6,971 nt of DNA, taken from contig CALFYL010000084.1 of NCBI GenBank assembly GCA_937952135.1, positions 1 through 6,971 on the forward strand, in the 5' to 3' direction. The stretch is from an uncultured Planctomycetia bacterium (GTDB taxonomy: Bacteria; Planctomycetota; UBA1135; GCA-002686595). Below, piece after piece: positions 6,400 to 6,971 of the stretch. Positions within the stretch are counted from its first letter, which is position 1. Each line of letters begins with the position of its first letter. Below the pieces are notes generated by a model. It saw only the letters and a list, made by a program, of their open reading frames with translations. It did no database searches and was not told the origin of the DNA. The position numbers were made by a program, and so were the translations under genes.

Positions 6400-6971
6400 T
6401 CAACCGCGCGCGATCTTCGTGCGCAGCTCGCCCAGGCCTTCGATGGCGCACAGCGTCTCGTCGCCGTCGACGAGCGGGCCCACGCCAGCCGGCGTGCCCA
6501 TGAGCAACACGTCTCCCGGCCGAAGCGTGAACTGTCGCGACAGCCACGCAATCGCCTGCGGGACGGTGACGATCAAATCGCGCGTGTTTGAGTCCTGCCG
6601 CAGCTCTTCCGCGCCGTCCGCGTGCCGCACGCGCGCGCTCACGCGCAGCTCGGAGATGTCGAGGAAATCGCGTGGCGCCAGGCACGGGCCGAGCGGACAC
6701 GAACCGTCGAAGTTCTTCGAGCGGAACCAGGGATACTTGAGGTTGCGGTCCTGGCCCTGCAGCGTGCGCGCGGTCAGGTCGTTGGCGATGGTGTAGCCGC
6801 CGACGTGCGCCATCGCGTCGGCTTCGGCGATCGCGTGGCCCGCGCGTCCGATCACGACCGCGAGCTCGACCTCGTGGTCGAAGCGCGCGTCGTACCACGG
6901 CGGCACGCGCACGGTCTCTCCGTCGGCGCGCAGCGTCTCGGGCAACTTGTTGAACACCAGCGGCTCCTCGG
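6400..6971 (-). CDS. FAH-superfamily hydrolase (acylpyruvase-like), 5' end off window
   Basis: The C-terminal 189 or so residues of a fumarylacetoacetate-hydrolase family enzyme; the frame is open through the right edge, so the start is not visible. The family binds Mg2+ or Mn2+ and cleaves or decarboxylates 2-oxo acids such as acylpyruvates, oxaloacetate or aromatic-catabolism dienes. Seen here: F-D-H-E-V-E-L with metal-ligand glutamates at 6871-6873 and 6865-6867, N-D-L-T-A-R with the ligand aspartate at 6778-6780, then W-F-R-S-K-N-F-D, and the late L-R-P-G-D-V-L-L-M-G-T-P-A-G-V-G-P motif. The stop TGA is at 6400-6402. The layout fits the roughly 220-residue YcgM/FAHD1 group, but the exact substrate cannot be read. 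No frameshift is present. It is an ordinary metabolic gene upstream of, and codirectional with, the TIR array, and a truncated relative lies at the other end of the window. Confidence 0.9.
   Translation of the reverse strand, partial: EEPLVFNKLPETLRADGETVRVPPWYDARFDHEVELAVVIGRAGHAIAEADAMAHVGGYTIANDLTARTLQGQDRNLKYPWFRSKNFDGSCPLGPCLAPRDFLDISELRVSARVRHADGAEELRQDSNTRDLIVTVPQAIAWLSRQFTLRPGDVLLMGTPAGVGPLVDGDETLCAIEGLGELRTKIARG
6768..6929. repeat. Direct repeat, right copy (FAH internal segment)
   Basis: This segment matches 1-162 in the same orientation with 8 mismatches and no gaps, at a constant offset of 6767 bases. It lies inside the intact FAH frame. The left copy continues beyond the window, so the true repeat may be longer. 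It brackets the whole TIR array and is long enough to support homologous recombination. Confidence 0.9.

Noticed and set aside
6203..6898. Alternative minus-strand frame of 231 codons overlapping the FAH gene
   Set aside because: It is an Arg/Ala-rich frame-shifted shadow. The FAH frame carries all family motifs and the duplicated copy keeps the same frame.
1..6929. Flanking FAH repeats as an assembly artefact
   Set aside because: Eight differences, six of them synonymous, and a clear loss of homology at about 163-178 mean that these are two real diverged copies rather than one sequence assembled twice.
1..6971. CRISPR array, tRNA or rRNA gene, integrase or transposase
   Set aside because: No regularly spaced short repeats, no cloverleaf-like or ribosomal sequence and no recombinase motifs were seen. 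If a mobile element carried the array, its enzymes are outside the window or lost.

Overview
The window is GC-rich, compact bacterial DNA, and every convincing gene lies on the minus strand, so transcription runs from high to low coordinates. Composition and gene content would fit a high-GC soil or environmental bacterium such as a myxobacterial, acidobacterial or proteobacterial relative. No marker gene allows a firm assignment.

Layout in the direction of transcription. (1) 6971-6400: the 3' part of a fumarylacetoacetate-hydrolase (FAH) superfamily enzyme gene, whose 5' end lies beyond the right edge. (2) 6399-6135: an intergenic stretch without a gene. (3) 6134-6033: the C-terminal tail of a lost TIR-STAND gene (unit 0). 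(4) 6036-3274: a complete TIR-STAND-TPR gene (unit 1, 920 aa). (5) 3277-512: a second complete paralogue (unit 2, 921 aa). (6) 515-393: the N-terminal stub of a third TIR gene (unit 3), stopped by TAG at codon 30. (7) 392-182: unassigned sequence. (8) 178-1: a second FAH copy without its 5' end, running off the left edge.

The core is therefore a tandem array of TIR-STAND genes, two intact and two reduced to stubs. Each member joins the next by an identical 4-base ATGA stop/start overlap. The proteins have an N-terminal TIR domain (probable NAD-cleaving effector), a STAND/NB-ARC-like ATPase switch, and a C-terminal TPR-like helical repeat region (probable sensor). This is the plan of bacterial NLR-like antiphage abortive-infection proteins. 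The paralogues are strongly mosaic: by eye about 62% identical in the TIR, about 92% in the ATPase core and about 77% in the TPR region.

The array is bracketed by direct copies of the same FAH gene segment, 6767 bp apart and about 95% identical, with most differences at third codon positions. That looks like a cargo module inserted at, or recombining through, a housekeeping metabolic gene. Recombination between the copies would remove the whole defence array and leave one FAH gene. Function, mobility and phage specificity are inferences from architecture.
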